Shown piece after piece: positions 42,301 through 53,162 of a stretch of DNA of 64,000 nt. Within the stretch, counting starts at the first letter, position 1, and every line of letters begins with the position of its first letter. The stretch lies in assembly GCF_034932065.1 (NCBI RefSeq), contig NZ_JAYGHP010000004.1, forward strand, positions 179,585 to 243,584. Direction: 5' to 3'. Under the pieces are notes generated by a model. That model saw only the letters and a program-made list of their open reading frames with translations, was not told the DNA's origin and searched no databases. Made by a program: the position numbers and the translations under genes. The stretch is from Crocosphaera sp. UHCC 0190 (lineage in GTDB: Bacteria > Cyanobacteriota > Cyanobacteriia > Cyanobacteriales > Microcystaceae).

Positions 42301-43806
42301 ATGATTATTGATGATCAACATTATGACGTAATTATTGTTGGTACAGGAGCCGGAGGTGGCACTTTAGCCAATAAATTGGCCCCCACAGGTAAAAAAATTC
42401 TCATCCTAGAAAGAGGGGATTTTATGCCATTAGAGGAGCAAAATAGAGCGAACGTTGATGTCTTTAAAAAAGAACGTTATCGCGCTTCTGAACGCTGGTA
42501 TGATAAGGATGGTGAAACCTTTTCTCCTCAGACGAATTATGCCGTAGGAGGTAATACCAAAATCTACGGCGCAGCTTTGGTGAGAATGCGAGAAAAAGAT
42601 TTTGATGCAGTAGAACATCAAGAGGGTATTTCCCCCGCTTGGGGTCTAAAATACAAGGACTTTGAACCCTATTATACTGAAGCAGAAAGCTTATATATGG
42701 TTCATGGTCAAACAGGAGATGATCCCACTGAACCCCCTCGTAGTGCTGATTATCCCTTACCTGCCATCGAAAATGAACCCCACATCCAAAAAATTGTTGA
42801 GGCAATCACGAAACAAGGGTTACATCCCACCACTCTACCTCTCAGTTTAACCCGTTCTGAAGATGACCCCACGGGAGACTCGGAAGTATTCGGCATTGTC
42901 CCCGCTTTAAAACACCCTAATGTTACTCTAAAAACTTTAGCAAAAGCGGTCTGTTTATTGACTAATTCCTCTGGAAAAGCAGTAAGAGCAGTAGAAGTAG
43001 AAATAAATGGTCAATCTTATCTCTTTTTCGGGGATATTATCGTTTTAGCCTGTGGTGCCATTAATTCAGCGGCCTTATTATTAAAATCAGCTAATCATAA
43101 ACATCCCAAGGGGTTGGCTAATAGCTCCGATCAGGTGGGACGTAATTTCATGAAACACCATCAAACGGCCATGGTGGAACTCAGTGTTACCCCTAACTCT
43201 GGTCAGTTTTTGCGTAGTGTTAGCGTCAATGACTTTTATTGGGGTGACGAAAATTTCCCTTATCCGATGGGTCATATTGAGAATACGGGAGGACTACTGC
43301 AAGACATTATTTTTGCCGAGTCTCCCCCCATTTTATCGGTATTAGCGAAAGGAATGCCTGGGTTTGGCCTCCAACAGTTAGCTCAACGTTCTATTGGTTG
43401 GTGGATGTATACAGAAACTTTACCTGATCCTAATAATCGGGTTAGAGTTCAAGGGGATAAACTCTATCTTGACTATACACCCAATAATATTGAGGCCCAC
43501 GATCGCCTGATTTATCGTTGGATAGATGTCCTCAAAGCGGGGGAAAAAAAGCTAGGAAGTTCTGTTTTTGAGAAACTAGCGATTTATCCCCGTGGTGAAG
43601 TTCCCCTACAAACTGTTGCTAACCAATGCGGAACTTGTCGCTTTGGGGAAGATCCTAATACTTCTGTTCTTGATCTTAACTGTCGCACCCATGATCTCGA
43701 AAACCTCTATGTAGTGGATAGTAGTTTCTTCCCCTCAAGTGCAGGGGTTCCCCCCGCTTTAACTGTTATTGCTAATGCCTTGCGAGTTGGGGATCATCTC
43801 AAATAG
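42301..43806 (+). CDS. GMC family FAD oxidoreductase
   Basis: The 501-residue flavoprotein has the N-terminal FAD fold IIVGTGAGGGTLANKL, LERGDF, and the GMC loop NYAVGGNTKIYGAALVRMR near residue 80. The C-terminal signature VVDSSFFPSSAGVPPALTV carries the family's usual active-site surroundings. GMC enzymes oxidise alcohols, sugars or sterols; substrate unknown here. It has no signal peptide. It follows the alternative oxidase operon on the same strand but is separated by a MITE. Its stop lies within the next palindrome. Confidence 0.88.
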   Translation: MIIDDQHYDVIIVGTGAGGGTLANKLAPTGKKILILERGDFMPLEEQNRANVDVFKKERYRASERWYDKDGETFSPQTNYAVGGNTKIYGAALVRMREKDFDAVEHQEGISPAWGLKYKDFEPYYTEAESLYMVHGQTGDDPTEPPRSADYPLPAIENEPHIQKIVEAITKQGLHPTTLPLSLTRSEDDPTGDSEVFGIVPALKHPNVTLKTLAKAVCLLTNSSGKAVRAVEVEINGQSYLFFGDIIVLACGAINSAALLLKSANHKHPKGLANSSDQVGRNFMKHHQTAMVELSVTPNSGQFLRSVSVNDFYWGDENFPYPMGHIENTGGLLQDIIFAESPPILSVLAKGMPGFGLQQLAQRSIGWWMYTETLPDPNNRVRVQGDKLYLDYTPNNIEAHDRLIYRWIDVLKAGEKKLGSSVFEKLAIYPRGEVPLQTVANQCGTCRFGEDPNTSVLDLNCRTHDLENLYVVDSSFFPSSAGVPPALTVIANALRVGDHLK

Positions 43807-43829
43807 GGTTTAATGGTATTAAACCCCTA
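43804..43829. repeat. Palindrome overlapping the GMC stop codon
   Basis: TAGGGTTTAAT pairs with ATTAAACCC(C)TA around a 3-base loop with one bulge. Its first three bases are the TAG stop of the GMC gene. Confidence 0.7.
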
Positions 43830-43859
43830 CCAATGGTATCCCTGCTTATTCTGACTTCT

Positions 43860-43884
43860 GTCGGGGCGAACCGTTCGCCCCGAC
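43860..43884. repeat. GC-rich 25-bp palindrome
   Basis: The arm GTCGGGGCGAAC, a single C, and the exact complement. It lies 83 bp before the J-domain gene and follows the same design as the other dispersed palindromes. Confidence 0.85.
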
Positions 43885-43967
43885 TTAGGGCTTGCTGAAT
43901 AAGGACAAAAACTTTATGGTACACTAAGCATATTCTGTTATTGTCTGCATTTTTAAAGGGTTTGATA

Positions 43968-44939
43968 ATGGAAGTGGTAGCTTTTATTAATGATTCCTTC
44001 TTCAACTTTTTATTACTGGGATTAATATTTTTTGGGATTTGTTGGACATTTGCTGTTGCCAAAAGTCACCCCTCTTCTACTCCAGTTTTGAACGGTCAAC
44101 ATAAACCTTTTGCCTGTTTATTGGAAGATATCCCAAAACATTACTTAAAAGGACAATTTTATCCTTTAGCAACTCCTTTACTTACCCCTTTAACCTGTTT
44201 ATTAGAAGATGCCCCCTCCACTGCTTTAAAAGGACAATTTTATCCTTTAGCAACCCCCTTAATGACTCCTTTAACTTGTTTATTAGAAGATGTCCCCTCC
44301 ACTGCTTTAAAAGGGCAATTTTACCCCTTCGCAACCCCTTTAGCTTGTGTATGGGAATTAGGATGGTTCTCATTTTATCGTCAACAAATGGGAAAACCTG
44401 GGATTAATTATTGGCAGTGGCAAAATGACCCTTTAATTCATCAATTTTCCCCTGAATTATCCGATTTATTAAGTTTAAAAGAGCCTCATTCTTTAGTGAA
44501 AGGAGTTTTAGAATCTTTAGGGGAAGAATATCATTCATTTTGGACTTGGGATAATCTTTGTGCCTTTAAACAATGGCATCAAGAAACGAGCAAAAGTTTA
44601 GGGTTAACTCGTTTACAAGCTATTTATTCTTTCTGTTATAAAATGTCTTGGAATACTTTAGAATTCTTACTTGTAGATAATAAAATAACCCTTGATCCTA
44701 TCTTACTAGATGAAGCATCTCCTTGGTGGAAAGTTTTAGGAATTACTACATTTTCTCCCCCAACAAAAGCAGAAAAAGCCTATAAAAATTTACTGCGTTT
44801 ATGGCATCCTGACCGCACTTTACACCCCCTTGCTCATCAAATTACAGCGCGGATTAATACCGCTTATGAAGAATATCAATTACGACAGGAAAAGAAAGCA
44901 CAACGGATGAATTCACTTCAAAATTTTTTCAAAAAATAA
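43968..44939 (+). CDS. J-domain protein with N-terminal membrane anchor and tandem repeats
   Basis: From the ATG at 43968 (AAAGGG upstream) the protein has 323 residues. It has one membrane segment at about residues 8-28, then 27-residue tandem repeats containing LKGQFYPLATPL and LTCLLED[AV]PSTA (two full units plus partial ones at each side, about residues 45-127). A helical middle follows, and then a C-terminal J domain with LLRLWHPDRTLHPLAHQ near residue 280. The J domain should stimulate an Hsp70 (DnaK) at the membrane. The repeat-bearing segment is not recognised. Confidence 0.8.
   Translation: MEVVAFINDSFFNFLLLGLIFFGICWTFAVAKSHPSSTPVLNGQHKPFACLLEDIPKHYLKGQFYPLATPLLTPLTCLLEDAPSTALKGQFYPLATPLMTPLTCLLEDVPSTALKGQFYPFATPLACVWELGWFSFYRQQMGKPGINYWQWQNDPLIHQFSPELSDLLSLKEPHSLVKGVLESLGEEYHSFWTWDNLCAFKQWHQETSKSLGLTRLQAIYSFCYKMSWNTLEFLLVDNKITLDPILLDEASPWWKVLGITTFSPPTKAEKAYKNLLRLWHPDRTLHPLAHQITARINTAYEEYQLRQEKKAQRMNSLQNFFKK
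44145..44346 (+). repeat. 81-bp in-frame tandem repeat in the J-domain gene
   Basis: Units begin at 44145, 44226 and 44307 (the third partial), each opening TTAAAAGG(A/G)CAATTTTA. Unit-to-unit identity is high at DNA level, implying recent amplification; related sequence from about 44106 precedes the first unit. Confidence 0.9.
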
Positions 44940-45060
44940 AGTTAATAATTAATCATTGATAATTGATAGTTAATAATTGAGAAGACCCTTAACGTAACAT
45001 TAACCTATTACCAAGAAAATTCAATGATACAATTCACAACAAACAAACAAGGTAAAAACT

Positions 45061-46062
45061 GTGATTAAAGCCTATGCAGTCCATGAAGCTCGTGGACAAT
45101 TAAAATCTTTTGAGTATGATCCTGGCCTCTTAGGAGAAGAAGAAATCGAAATTAATGTCGAATACTGTGGGATTTGTCATAGTGACCTCAGTATGCTCAA
45201 TAATGAATGGGGAATGAGCCAATATCCCCTAGTTCCTGGTCATGAAGTTGTCGGAACCATTGGGGCAGTTGGCAATAGAGTCAAAACCGTTTCTGTTGGT
45301 CAAAAAGTAGGGTTAGGCTGGTTTTCCCGTTCCTGTCTTACTTGTGAATGGTGTGTCGGGGGGGATCAAAACCTTTGCCAAACCGCCGAAAGTACGATTG
45401 TTGGTCGTCATGGCGGGTTTGCTGACAAAGTACGGGCCCATTACAGTTGGGTGTTTCCCTTACCACCAGAAATCAATCTAGAAACCGCAGGGCCTTTATT
45501 TTGTGGCGGAATTACGGTTTTTAATCCGATTATGGAATGTGGCATTAAATCAACTGATCGCGTGGGAGTGATTGGTATTGGGGGGTTAGGTCACATGGCC
45601 CTTCAATTTCTCCATGCTTGGGGTTGTGATGTAACCGCTTTTTCCAGTAGTGCAGACAAAGAAGCAGAAGCCAAACAATTAGGGGCCAATCATTTTGTCA
45701 ATTCCCGTAACGACAACGCCTTAAAAGAGGTGGAAAATTCCTTTGATTTCATTCTTTCAACCGTAAACGCCGATCTCGACTGGAATGGCTATATTAACGC
45801 CCTACGGCCGAAAGGAAGACTGCATTTTGTGGGTGTTACTCCCAACCCCTTATCTGTGCAAATTTTCCCCTTAATTTTAGGACAAAAAACCGTCTCAGCT
45901 AGTCCTTTAGGCAGTCCCACCACCATTGCCCAAATGTTAGACTTTGCCACACGCCATAAAATTGAACCCCTGATCGAAGTCTTCCCCTTAGACCAAGTAA
46001 ATGAGGCGATCGCTAAATTAGAAAATGGTCAACCTCGATATCGGTTAGTGCTGAAAGTCTAG
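45061..46062 (+). CDS. Zinc-dependent alcohol dehydrogenase (CAD/YahK-like)
   Basis: The 333-residue enzyme has catalytic-zinc motifs CGICHSDLSML and PGHEVVGTIG, and the structural-zinc cysteines in CLTCEWCVGGDQNLC. The nucleotide site is IGIGGLGHMALQFLHAWG near residue 165. It fits the cinnamyl alcohol dehydrogenase-like NADPH aldehyde reductases. The start is GTG at 45061. A flavin amine oxidase gene follows 51 bp later on the same strand. Confidence 0.9.
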   Translation: MIKAYAVHEARGQLKSFEYDPGLLGEEEIEINVEYCGICHSDLSMLNNEWGMSQYPLVPGHEVVGTIGAVGNRVKTVSVGQKVGLGWFSRSCLTCEWCVGGDQNLCQTAESTIVGRHGGFADKVRAHYSWVFPLPPEINLETAGPLFCGGITVFNPIMECGIKSTDRVGVIGIGGLGHMALQFLHAWGCDVTAFSSSADKEAEAKQLGANHFVNSRNDNALKEVENSFDFILSTVNADLDWNGYINALRPKGRLHFVGVTPNPLSVQIFPLILGQKTVSASPLGSPTTIAQMLDFATRHKIEPLIEVFPLDQVNEAIAKLENGQPRYRLVLKV

Positions 46063-46113
46063 AGAACTCAAATTAATCCCCAAAACACAACCATGTGAAC
46101 GGAAAACCCTACC

Positions 46114-47466
46114 ATGTATGACTGTATTGTTATCGGAGCCGGATTATCAGGACTTATCGCCGCCCGCAACCTATACCGAGCAGGTCACACCGTTCTTGTG
46201 ATTGAAGCACAAGAGCGTTTAGGTGGTCGGATGTATGGCCAATATTTACCATCAGGCCAATGGATTGATAAAGGGGGTCAATGGGTCGGGCCGACTCAAG
46301 ATCGTTTCCTCGCTCTCCTTGATGAATATGGCGTTCGTCGCTTCTCTTCTCCGGGTGATGGACAAAAAGTGCTGATCTTTGAGGGAAAGCGTTATGAGTT
46401 TGATGGTTTCTTCCAAGGCTTTCCTGAAGGTGAAACCCCAGGGGTCAGGGAGGAAGAATGGGCCGACGCGATGCAAGCTTGGGCACGTTTCGAGGCCCTG
46501 ACCAAAGTATTTCCTCCAGGACATCCCACCCTAAATGATCACAATCGAAAACTAGATAGTCAAACCTTTACTCAGTGGATTGAAGAAAATACTCATACAC
46601 CTTTTGGAAACTGGTATTTTTCCTATATGGCCCGTGCTGTGGGCTATCTTGGCCCCTCAGAACCAAACCAAGTATCCCTGTTGCACGTTCTATGGGGACA
46701 GCATTGCGCCCCACAGTCAGAACATCCAGAAGCAGAACTCCTGCATGGTGGCGCGGGACAAATTCCTGAAAAAATTGCGGCCGAATTGGGTGAAGGAATT
46801 CGTCTCGGTGAACCCGTTGTAGGCATTGCTCAAAGTCCAACAGGGATTACAGTACAAACCACAAAAGGACAATTCTCAGGGCAATTTGCAATTGTTGCCA
46901 TGCCACCCCATCTGGCCGGTCGGATTATCTATGACCCTCCCATGCCATCTCTGCGGGAACAACTTACCCAAAGGGTTCCGATGGGTTGCTGTGCCAAACT
47001 TCTCATCTCTTATGACCGTCCATTTTGGAGAGAGAAGGGGCTTGCAGGTATTGGTTTAGGAAATTGTCAGTGGATTGAACTGTGCGCGGATAGTTCTGAT
47101 CCAGAAACAGGGGTAGGGGTACTGGCCACTTTTGTGGTGGGCGATCGCTATAAAGATTGGCACGTCATGAGTGAAGAGAATCGTCGATCTGCCGTTCTTT
47201 CAGACCTAGCCATGTATTTTGGGAATGAAGCCTTATCCCCTGCTACCTACGACGAAGTTGACTGGCCGGGGGAACCTTGGGTTGGCGGTGGTTATGCTGC
47301 CTTTATGCCCCCAGGAGTATGGACAAGCTATGGGGAAGCCCTCACTGCTCCGGTTGGTCGTATTTACTGGGCAGGGACAGAAATTGCCGATCGCTGGCCT
47401 GGTTTTTTTGATGGTGCAGTACGCACTGGGGAATCAGCAGCAGAGGCAATCATTAATTGTTTTTAA
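46114..47466 (+). CDS. Flavin monoamine oxidase family protein
   Basis: The 450-residue flavoprotein has the FAD fold VIGAGLSGLIAARNLYRAG, the ERLGGRMYG loop, and the C-terminal FAD-binding IYWAGTEIADRWPGFFDGAV followed by RTGESAAEAI. It resembles monoamine/putrescine oxidases that release an aldehyde, ammonia and peroxide. The zinc aldehyde/alcohol dehydrogenase just upstream could process the aldehyde (inference from context). A bidirectional terminator separates it from groEL. Confidence 0.88.
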   Translation: MYDCIVIGAGLSGLIAARNLYRAGHTVLVIEAQERLGGRMYGQYLPSGQWIDKGGQWVGPTQDRFLALLDEYGVRRFSSPGDGQKVLIFEGKRYEFDGFFQGFPEGETPGVREEEWADAMQAWARFEALTKVFPPGHPTLNDHNRKLDSQTFTQWIEENTHTPFGNWYFSYMARAVGYLGPSEPNQVSLLHVLWGQHCAPQSEHPEAELLHGGAGQIPEKIAAELGEGIRLGEPVVGIAQSPTGITVQTTKGQFSGQFAIVAMPPHLAGRIIYDPPMPSLREQLTQRVPMGCCAKLLISYDRPFWREKGLAGIGLGNCQWIELCADSSDPETGVGVLATFVVGDRYKDWHVMSEENRRSAVLSDLAMYFGNEALSPATYDEVDWPGEPWVGGGYAAFMPPGVWTSYGEALTAPVGRIYWAGTEIADRWPGFFDGAVRTGESAAEAIINCF

Positions 47467-47480
47467 TTGTCAACCAAAAA

Positions 47481-47505
47481 CGCCCCATCCTCAAAGGACA
47501 GGGCG
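47481..47505. terminator. Bidirectional terminator between amine oxidase and groEL
   Basis: CGCCC pairs with GGGCG, with ATCCT/AGGA extending the stem imperfectly. A-rich sequence precedes it, giving Ts on the minus strand for groEL. It lies between the convergent stops. Confidence 0.7.
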
Positions 47506-47532
47506 TGTTACTCAGTTTAGGTTAACCGAGAA

Positions 47533-49158
<1,626 letters not shown>

Positions 49159-49233
49159 TTATGCCTCTTGTAAGTAGATCCTGAAAAATGAGTTGTTAGG
49201 AATCAATAAATGAAGTGAGTTGCCTTCATTTGC

Positions 49234-49545
49234 CTAGGCAACGGCTGCTAAAATATCTTTTTCTGACAGTAATACATAGTCTTCTCCCGATAATTTGACA
49301 TCGGTGCCAGCATATTTGGAGTAAAGCACTTTATCCCCGATTTTGACATCTAAAGCAGATCTGGTTCCGTCATCGTTGCGTTTACCAGGGCCGACGGCGA
49401 CAACTTCGCCAATTTGGGGCTTTTCTTGAGCGTTATCGGGTAGTAAGATACCGCCTGCTGTTTTTTCTTCGGCGGGGCTTACTTTTACAAAAATGCGATC
49501 GCCAAGGGGTTTAACTGTAGATACATTAATGCTGATTGCTGCCAT
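49234..49545 (-). CDS. groS: Co-chaperonin GroES
   Basis: The 103-residue protein has [20 protein letters not shown], the mobile-loop region [14 protein letters not shown], and [18 protein letters not shown]. It caps GroEL. A strong ribosome site (TAGGAGG) lies upstream. It is the first gene of the groESL operon, with a CIRCE operator 53 bp before the ATG. Confidence 0.97.
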   Translation of the reverse strand: MAAISINVSTVKPLGDRIFVKVSPAEEKTAGGILLPDNAQEKPQIGEVVAVGPGKRNDDGTRSALDVKIGDKVLYSKYAGTDVKLSGEDYVLLSEKDILAAVA

Positions 49546-49597
49546 GAACGAATCCTCCTAAGATTTGGTGATGAAGTTGAGGGCTGTCTCAAAAAAA

Positions 49598-49624
49598 TTA
49601 GCACTCTCACCTTCCGAGTGCTAA
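49598..49624. promoter_or_regulatory. CIRCE operator (HrcA-binding site)
   Basis: TTAGCACTC-N9-GAGTGCTAA matches the CIRCE consensus exactly. It is bound by the HrcA repressor in known systems. Confidence 0.95.
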
Positions 49625-49652
49625 TTTAACGAAATAAGGCCTCCCCTGGCAA
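49624..49652 (-). promoter_or_regulatory. groESL promoter overlapping CIRCE
   Basis: On the minus strand TTGCCA and TTAAAT are separated by 17 bases. The -10 ends at the edge of CIRCE, so transcription would start inside the operator, the usual arrangement for HrcA repression. Confidence 0.65.
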
Positions 49653-49876
49653 CTGGTATAAGGGTACGGGTTCCCGAACTTAGGGCAGATTTTTCTATTA
49701 AAGTCAGCTTAAATCAAGGTTTTCCCTAAATGGTGGTCAATTCTAACTGTTCTATATTTGTTGCCCAAAGTTGCCAAAATTCCGCTAACCAACGGGTATT
49801 TGCAATCATTGGGAAGCCATCACTAAATTTCTTGTTGTTAAAGAAAGAATCAAGAGTTAAGTAATAAGCAATTAAT

Positions 49877-49904
49877 TTTTAACTTTTAACTTTTAACTTC
49901 TTAC
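49877..49904. repeat. Heptamer tandem repeat (TTTTAAC)n
   Basis: Three exact TTTTAAC units and a variant (TTCTTAC) end directly at the stop codon of cysE. Confidence 0.8.
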
Positions 49905-50666
49905 TTACATCGTGCCTCCTAAAAACTCCTCAATTTCCTTATCTTTCAAATAACAGATTTGACTAGCATTATAGGCATTCTCTAAAGCTGACTGAGAACC
50001 TCTACTGGCTACTAATTCTCGTTCTTTTAATCTATCTTCTTGTAGTTGTTGAACTTGTTGTTCTAATGCGTCAATTCTATCTAATAGTAACCGAATAACT
50101 TTCCCTTCTGAGTCAGGCAGATTACCATGTTCTAGGGGGTTAACTCGGACTCCAGACTGATAAACAATGCGGCCAGGAATTCCTACCACAGTACAATCCG
50201 AAGGAACATCCCGCAGCACGACAGAACCCGCCCCAATCCTAACATTATTACCAATATTAAGATTACCAAGAACTTTAGCTCCGGCTCCCACAACAACATT
50301 TGTGCCAACCGTTGGATGACGTTTTCCGCTTTCTTTTCCGGTTCCCCCTAGGGTAACACCTTGATAAATCAAGCTATAGTCTCCCACTTCTGCGGTTTCA
50401 CCGATCACCACCCCCATACCATGATCGATAAAAACACCTTTCCCGATTTTAGCCCCTGGATGAATTTCGATCCCCGTCAGAAACCGTGCGATATGAGAAA
50501 CTAATCGGGGAAAAAAGGGAACACCAAAATTATAGAGCCGATGGGCGAACCGATGGAGTACGATCGCTTGTAGTCCAGGATAGCAAAAAAGAACCTCCAG
50601 CCAGTTACGGGCGGCGGGATCTCGTTCAAAAATGATGCGAAAATCGGCGATGATGGATGATAACAC
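49905..50666 (-). CDS. cysE: Serine O-acetyltransferase
   Basis: Starting at the GTG at 50666 (AGGGA upstream) the protein has 253 residues and begins like other cyanobacterial CysE proteins ([21 protein letters not shown]); a TTG at 50687 is also in frame. The left-handed beta-helix has [20 protein letters not shown], with the catalytic His, and [19 protein letters not shown]. It makes O-acetylserine for cysteine synthesis. A C-terminal coiled-coil extension (about 70 residues, [16 protein letters not shown]) goes beyond the minimal enzyme. Confidence 0.93.
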   Translation of the reverse strand: MLSSIIADFRIIFERDPAARNWLEVLFCYPGLQAIVLHRFAHRLYNFGVPFFPRLVSHIARFLTGIEIHPGAKIGKGVFIDHGMGVVIGETAEVGDYSLIYQGVTLGGTGKESGKRHPTVGTNVVVGAGAKVLGNLNIGNNVRIGAGSVVLRDVPSDCTVVGIPGRIVYQSGVRVNPLEHGNLPDSEGKVIRLLLDRIDALEQQVQQLQEDRLKERELVASRGSQSALENAYNASQICYLKDKEIEEFLGGTM

Positions 50667-50819
50667 CAAACTGAATTCCCTGTTCAAAAAGTGCGTCTTA
50701 TCCTCATTTTATCACTGGGGGAGGGCGACGGTTCACCCAAATGGTTGATTATTGTGGGGCTATAAAAAAGGTATTTTGTCAAGCGATCGCTTCAGGGCAA
50801 TTTCTAGAAAGTTTTTCCC

Positions 50820-51059
50820 TTACCAACCTAAATCTGTATAAAGATTAATAGTGATAGATTTACTTCCTGCTGGAATGGCACTAATACAAGCACAAATAGG
50901 GGTTCCATCTTCTAATTCTACTTCACAAGCATGGCAAGACCCCATTAAACAACCTGTCGGAATGAGAATTCCAGCCCGTTTTGCTACTTCTAACATCGGT
51001 TCCCCTGCTTCAGCTTCAATGGTAATATCGTCCGGTAAGAATCGCACTTGAACCGTCAT
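50820..51059 (-). CDS. Small [2Fe-2S] ferredoxin-like protein
   Basis: The 79-residue beta-grasp protein has TGCLMGSCHACEVELEDG and then ICAC. Spacing is C-x4-C-x2-C with the fourth Cys only about 10 residues later, much shorter than the roughly 29-residue gap of plant-type ferredoxins. It lies 18 bp after cobQ on the same strand and is probably co-transcribed. Electron-carrier role inferred from cysteines; partner unknown. Confidence 0.83.
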   Translation of the reverse strand: MTVQVRFLPDDITIEAEAGEPMLEVAKRAGILIPTGCLMGSCHACEVELEDGTPICACISAIPAGSKSITINLYTDLGW

Positions 51060-51077
51060 AAAATCATCCTCAATCTA

Positions 51078-52565
51078 TCAACTATTTAACAATGGTGTTA
51101 AGTCCAAAAACTCTTCAACTAAATCAGCAAGCTTATCTAAATTAGCCTCTCGCTGTTCTCTATGATTAGGAATTCCTGTGGGTAAAGACCCCAAACCTCG
51201 TCGGTTTCTCAAATAATTTAACCAAGTTCTTCGCCAGGCCCCGTTATCAAAAACCCCATGTAAATAACAACCCCAAACTGACTGATTATCATTAACAATA
51301 CCTAAACTAGCATCTTCAAATAAAGCATGGATCATGGTATTAGCCGGTTTCTGGGATCTTTTCGCTGCACGGGTGATTCCTTGGTGAATTTCGTAACCCG
51401 TGACAGGAAATCCTGGATAGGGATAAACCGAACAAGTTTGTCGCTGACGAACAATTTTATCAGGAGTAATTATGGTTTCTAAAGGCAGCAAATTTAACCC
51501 AGGATAAGATTCATTTTTTCCTTCTAATTGATCGGGATCAAATACCATTTCTCCTAACATTTGAAATCCGCCACAAATGCCAAAAACAACCCCTCCTGCT
51601 GCTAGATAATCTTGAATTTGTTTGGCCATTCCACTCTCATGAAGAGCAATTAAATCATTAATCGTGGTTTTTGACCCTGGAATAATCACCGCATCAGGAT
51701 AACCTAAATTATCCTTAAGATTGAGATAGTTGATGGAAACAGTATTTTCAGCATCAAGGGGGTCAAAATCTGTAAAATTGGCGATGTGAGGCAGACGTAA
51801 AACACTGAGGTTAAGTTCTTTTTGCCCTTGAGAGGTTCGCCTATCTAATAAATCTAAAGAATCTTCGGCAGGAAACAACATCTCGCGCCAAGGAATGACT
51901 CCTAATACGGGAATTCCGGTGTAATTTTCTAACCATTCAATCCCCGAATCTAATAGAGATTTCTGTCCCCGAAACTTATTAATCACAACCCCTTTAATTA
52001 AAGCTCGTTCATCTTCATCTAATAATTGTAACGTTCCCACCACATGAGCAAAAGCCCCCCCGCGATCAATATCTACTACTAAAATTGTCGGAGCATTGAG
52101 ATGTTTAGCAATTCTCATATTCGTTAAATCTCGATGTTTGAGATTAATTTCTGCTGGACTTCCTGCCCCTTCACAAACCACAAAATCATATTCTCTTGCT
52201 AAACGTTCTAGGGATTTTGTGATAGTTTGCCATCCCTTTTCAAAATACTTTTCATAATACTCTGATGCGGTGGTTATTCCCACTGCTTTTCCCCCCATAA
52301 TCACTTGTGAGGTCATATTTCCTTGGGGTTTGAGTAAAATGGGGTTCATTTCTACCCTAGGGGTAATTCCCGCGGCCCAAGCTTGTACCGCTTGAGCATG
52401 ACCAATTTCCCCCCCATTAGCAGTAACATAAGCATTAAGAGCCATATTTTGCCCTTTAAAGGGGGTGACGTGCCAGCCTTGACGGGCTAAAATGCGACAA
52501 ATGGCAGTAGTAATAAAGGATTTTCCGGCGTGGGAGGTAGTTCCCACTACCATCATTGCTTTCAT
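51078..52565 (-). CDS. cobQ: Cobyric acid synthase
   Basis: The 495-residue enzyme amidates adenosyl-cobyrinic a,c-diamide side chains b, d, e and g in cobalamin (pseudocobalamin) synthesis. The N-terminal ATPase domain has MVVGTTSHAGKSFITTAIC and VCEGAGSPAEINL. The C-terminal glutaminase-like domain has the Cys nucleophile in VFGICGGFQMLGE near residue 333 and His in CYLHGVFDN near 440. No cobalamin riboswitch was found in the short 74-bp upstream gap. Confidence 0.95.
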   Translation of the reverse strand: MKAMMVVGTTSHAGKSFITTAICRILARQGWHVTPFKGQNMALNAYVTANGGEIGHAQAVQAWAAGITPRVEMNPILLKPQGNMTSQVIMGGKAVGITTASEYYEKYFEKGWQTITKSLERLAREYDFVVCEGAGSPAEINLKHRDLTNMRIAKHLNAPTILVVDIDRGGAFAHVVGTLQLLDEDERALIKGVVINKFRGQKSLLDSGIEWLENYTGIPVLGVIPWREMLFPAEDSLDLLDRRTSQGQKELNLSVLRLPHIANFTDFDPLDAENTVSINYLNLKDNLGYPDAVIIPGSKTTINDLIALHESGMAKQIQDYLAAGGVVFGICGGFQMLGEMVFDPDQLEGKNESYPGLNLLPLETIITPDKIVRQRQTCSVYPYPGFPVTGYEIHQGITRAAKRSQKPANTMIHALFEDASLGIVNDNQSVWGCYLHGVFDNGAWRRTWLNYLRNRRGLGSLPTGIPNHREQREANLDKLADLVEEFLDLTPLLNS

Positions 52566-52606
52566 TAAATATTATTGACCTCTCGGTTATTCAGTTTTGG
52601 AATTTT

Positions 52607-52634
52607 GTAGGGGTCAACGGCCGTTGACCCCTAC
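52607..52634. repeat. 28-bp perfect palindrome (GTAGGGGT family)
   Basis: Identical over all 28 bp to 14461-14488. It lies between the Npun_F0494-like gene and cobQ. Confidence 0.9.
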
Positions 52635-52639
52635 AGATG

Positions 52640-53044
52640 TTAAAACGGTAGACTAAACCAACGGGTAAACTTATTAACCAGTCGCTCCCACCAAGAGGGT
52701 TGAGGCAACTTTTCTCCTTGTGCTTTCCATTTTGCCACTAATTGCCGTCCTAACGGGGTTAAACGAAAACTATCCGTAATTCCTTGTCCATCTACTTCTC
52801 GTCGTAATAATCCTACCTGAATTAACCACATCAAGTCTTTTTCAACCCGTTGTTCTGATAAAGGTTTGAGGGTGTAACCTTGTTTAACTCCCCTTTCCCC
52901 CGCAATATTGGGCAAAGGGACACTGTCTGTCTTCATGGCTGTAAATAAGTTTAACTGAAAGGGAGCGCAGCCTAAAGCTCTTTCTGCCCGTTTTAGGGTG
53001 TTATTGGTATAGGTAAGGTTCAGGGGAGGAGTTGATGTTGTCAT
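52640..53044 (-). CDS. Npun_F0494 family protein
   Basis: The 134-residue cyanobacteria-specific protein has TLKRAERALGCAPFQLNLF at about residues 16-34, then LKPLSEQRVEKDLMWLIQVG and SFRLTPLGRQLVAKW, a winged-helix-like layout. The C-terminal end is basic and aromatic (WWERLVNKFTRWF), perhaps membrane-associating. Function unknown. Confidence 0.75.
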   Translation of the reverse strand: MTTSTPPLNLTYTNNTLKRAERALGCAPFQLNLFTAMKTDSVPLPNIAGERGVKQGYTLKPLSEQRVEKDLMWLIQVGLLRREVDGQGITDSFRLTPLGRQLVAKWKAQGEKLPQPSWWERLVNKFTRWFSLPF

Positions 53045-53162
53045 AAGGATCGCAGCTTTGAAAGCGTCTTCTAGGCCAATATCTTTATTATGAAAGGTTT
53101 CTTATTGTCATGTAAAGTTTTATGATCAAGAGTGACAACTCAAAATTCAGGAATGAGAAGCT

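Noticed and set aside
42430-42805. Minus-strand frames opposite the GMC gene
   Set aside because: They lie wholly inside an intact gene with clear family motifs and show no recognisable protein features; shadows of the real gene.
52566-52639. Cobalamin riboswitch in front of cobQ
   Set aside because: The gap is only 74 bp and is largely filled by a 28-bp palindrome; no B12-box-like sequence was found.
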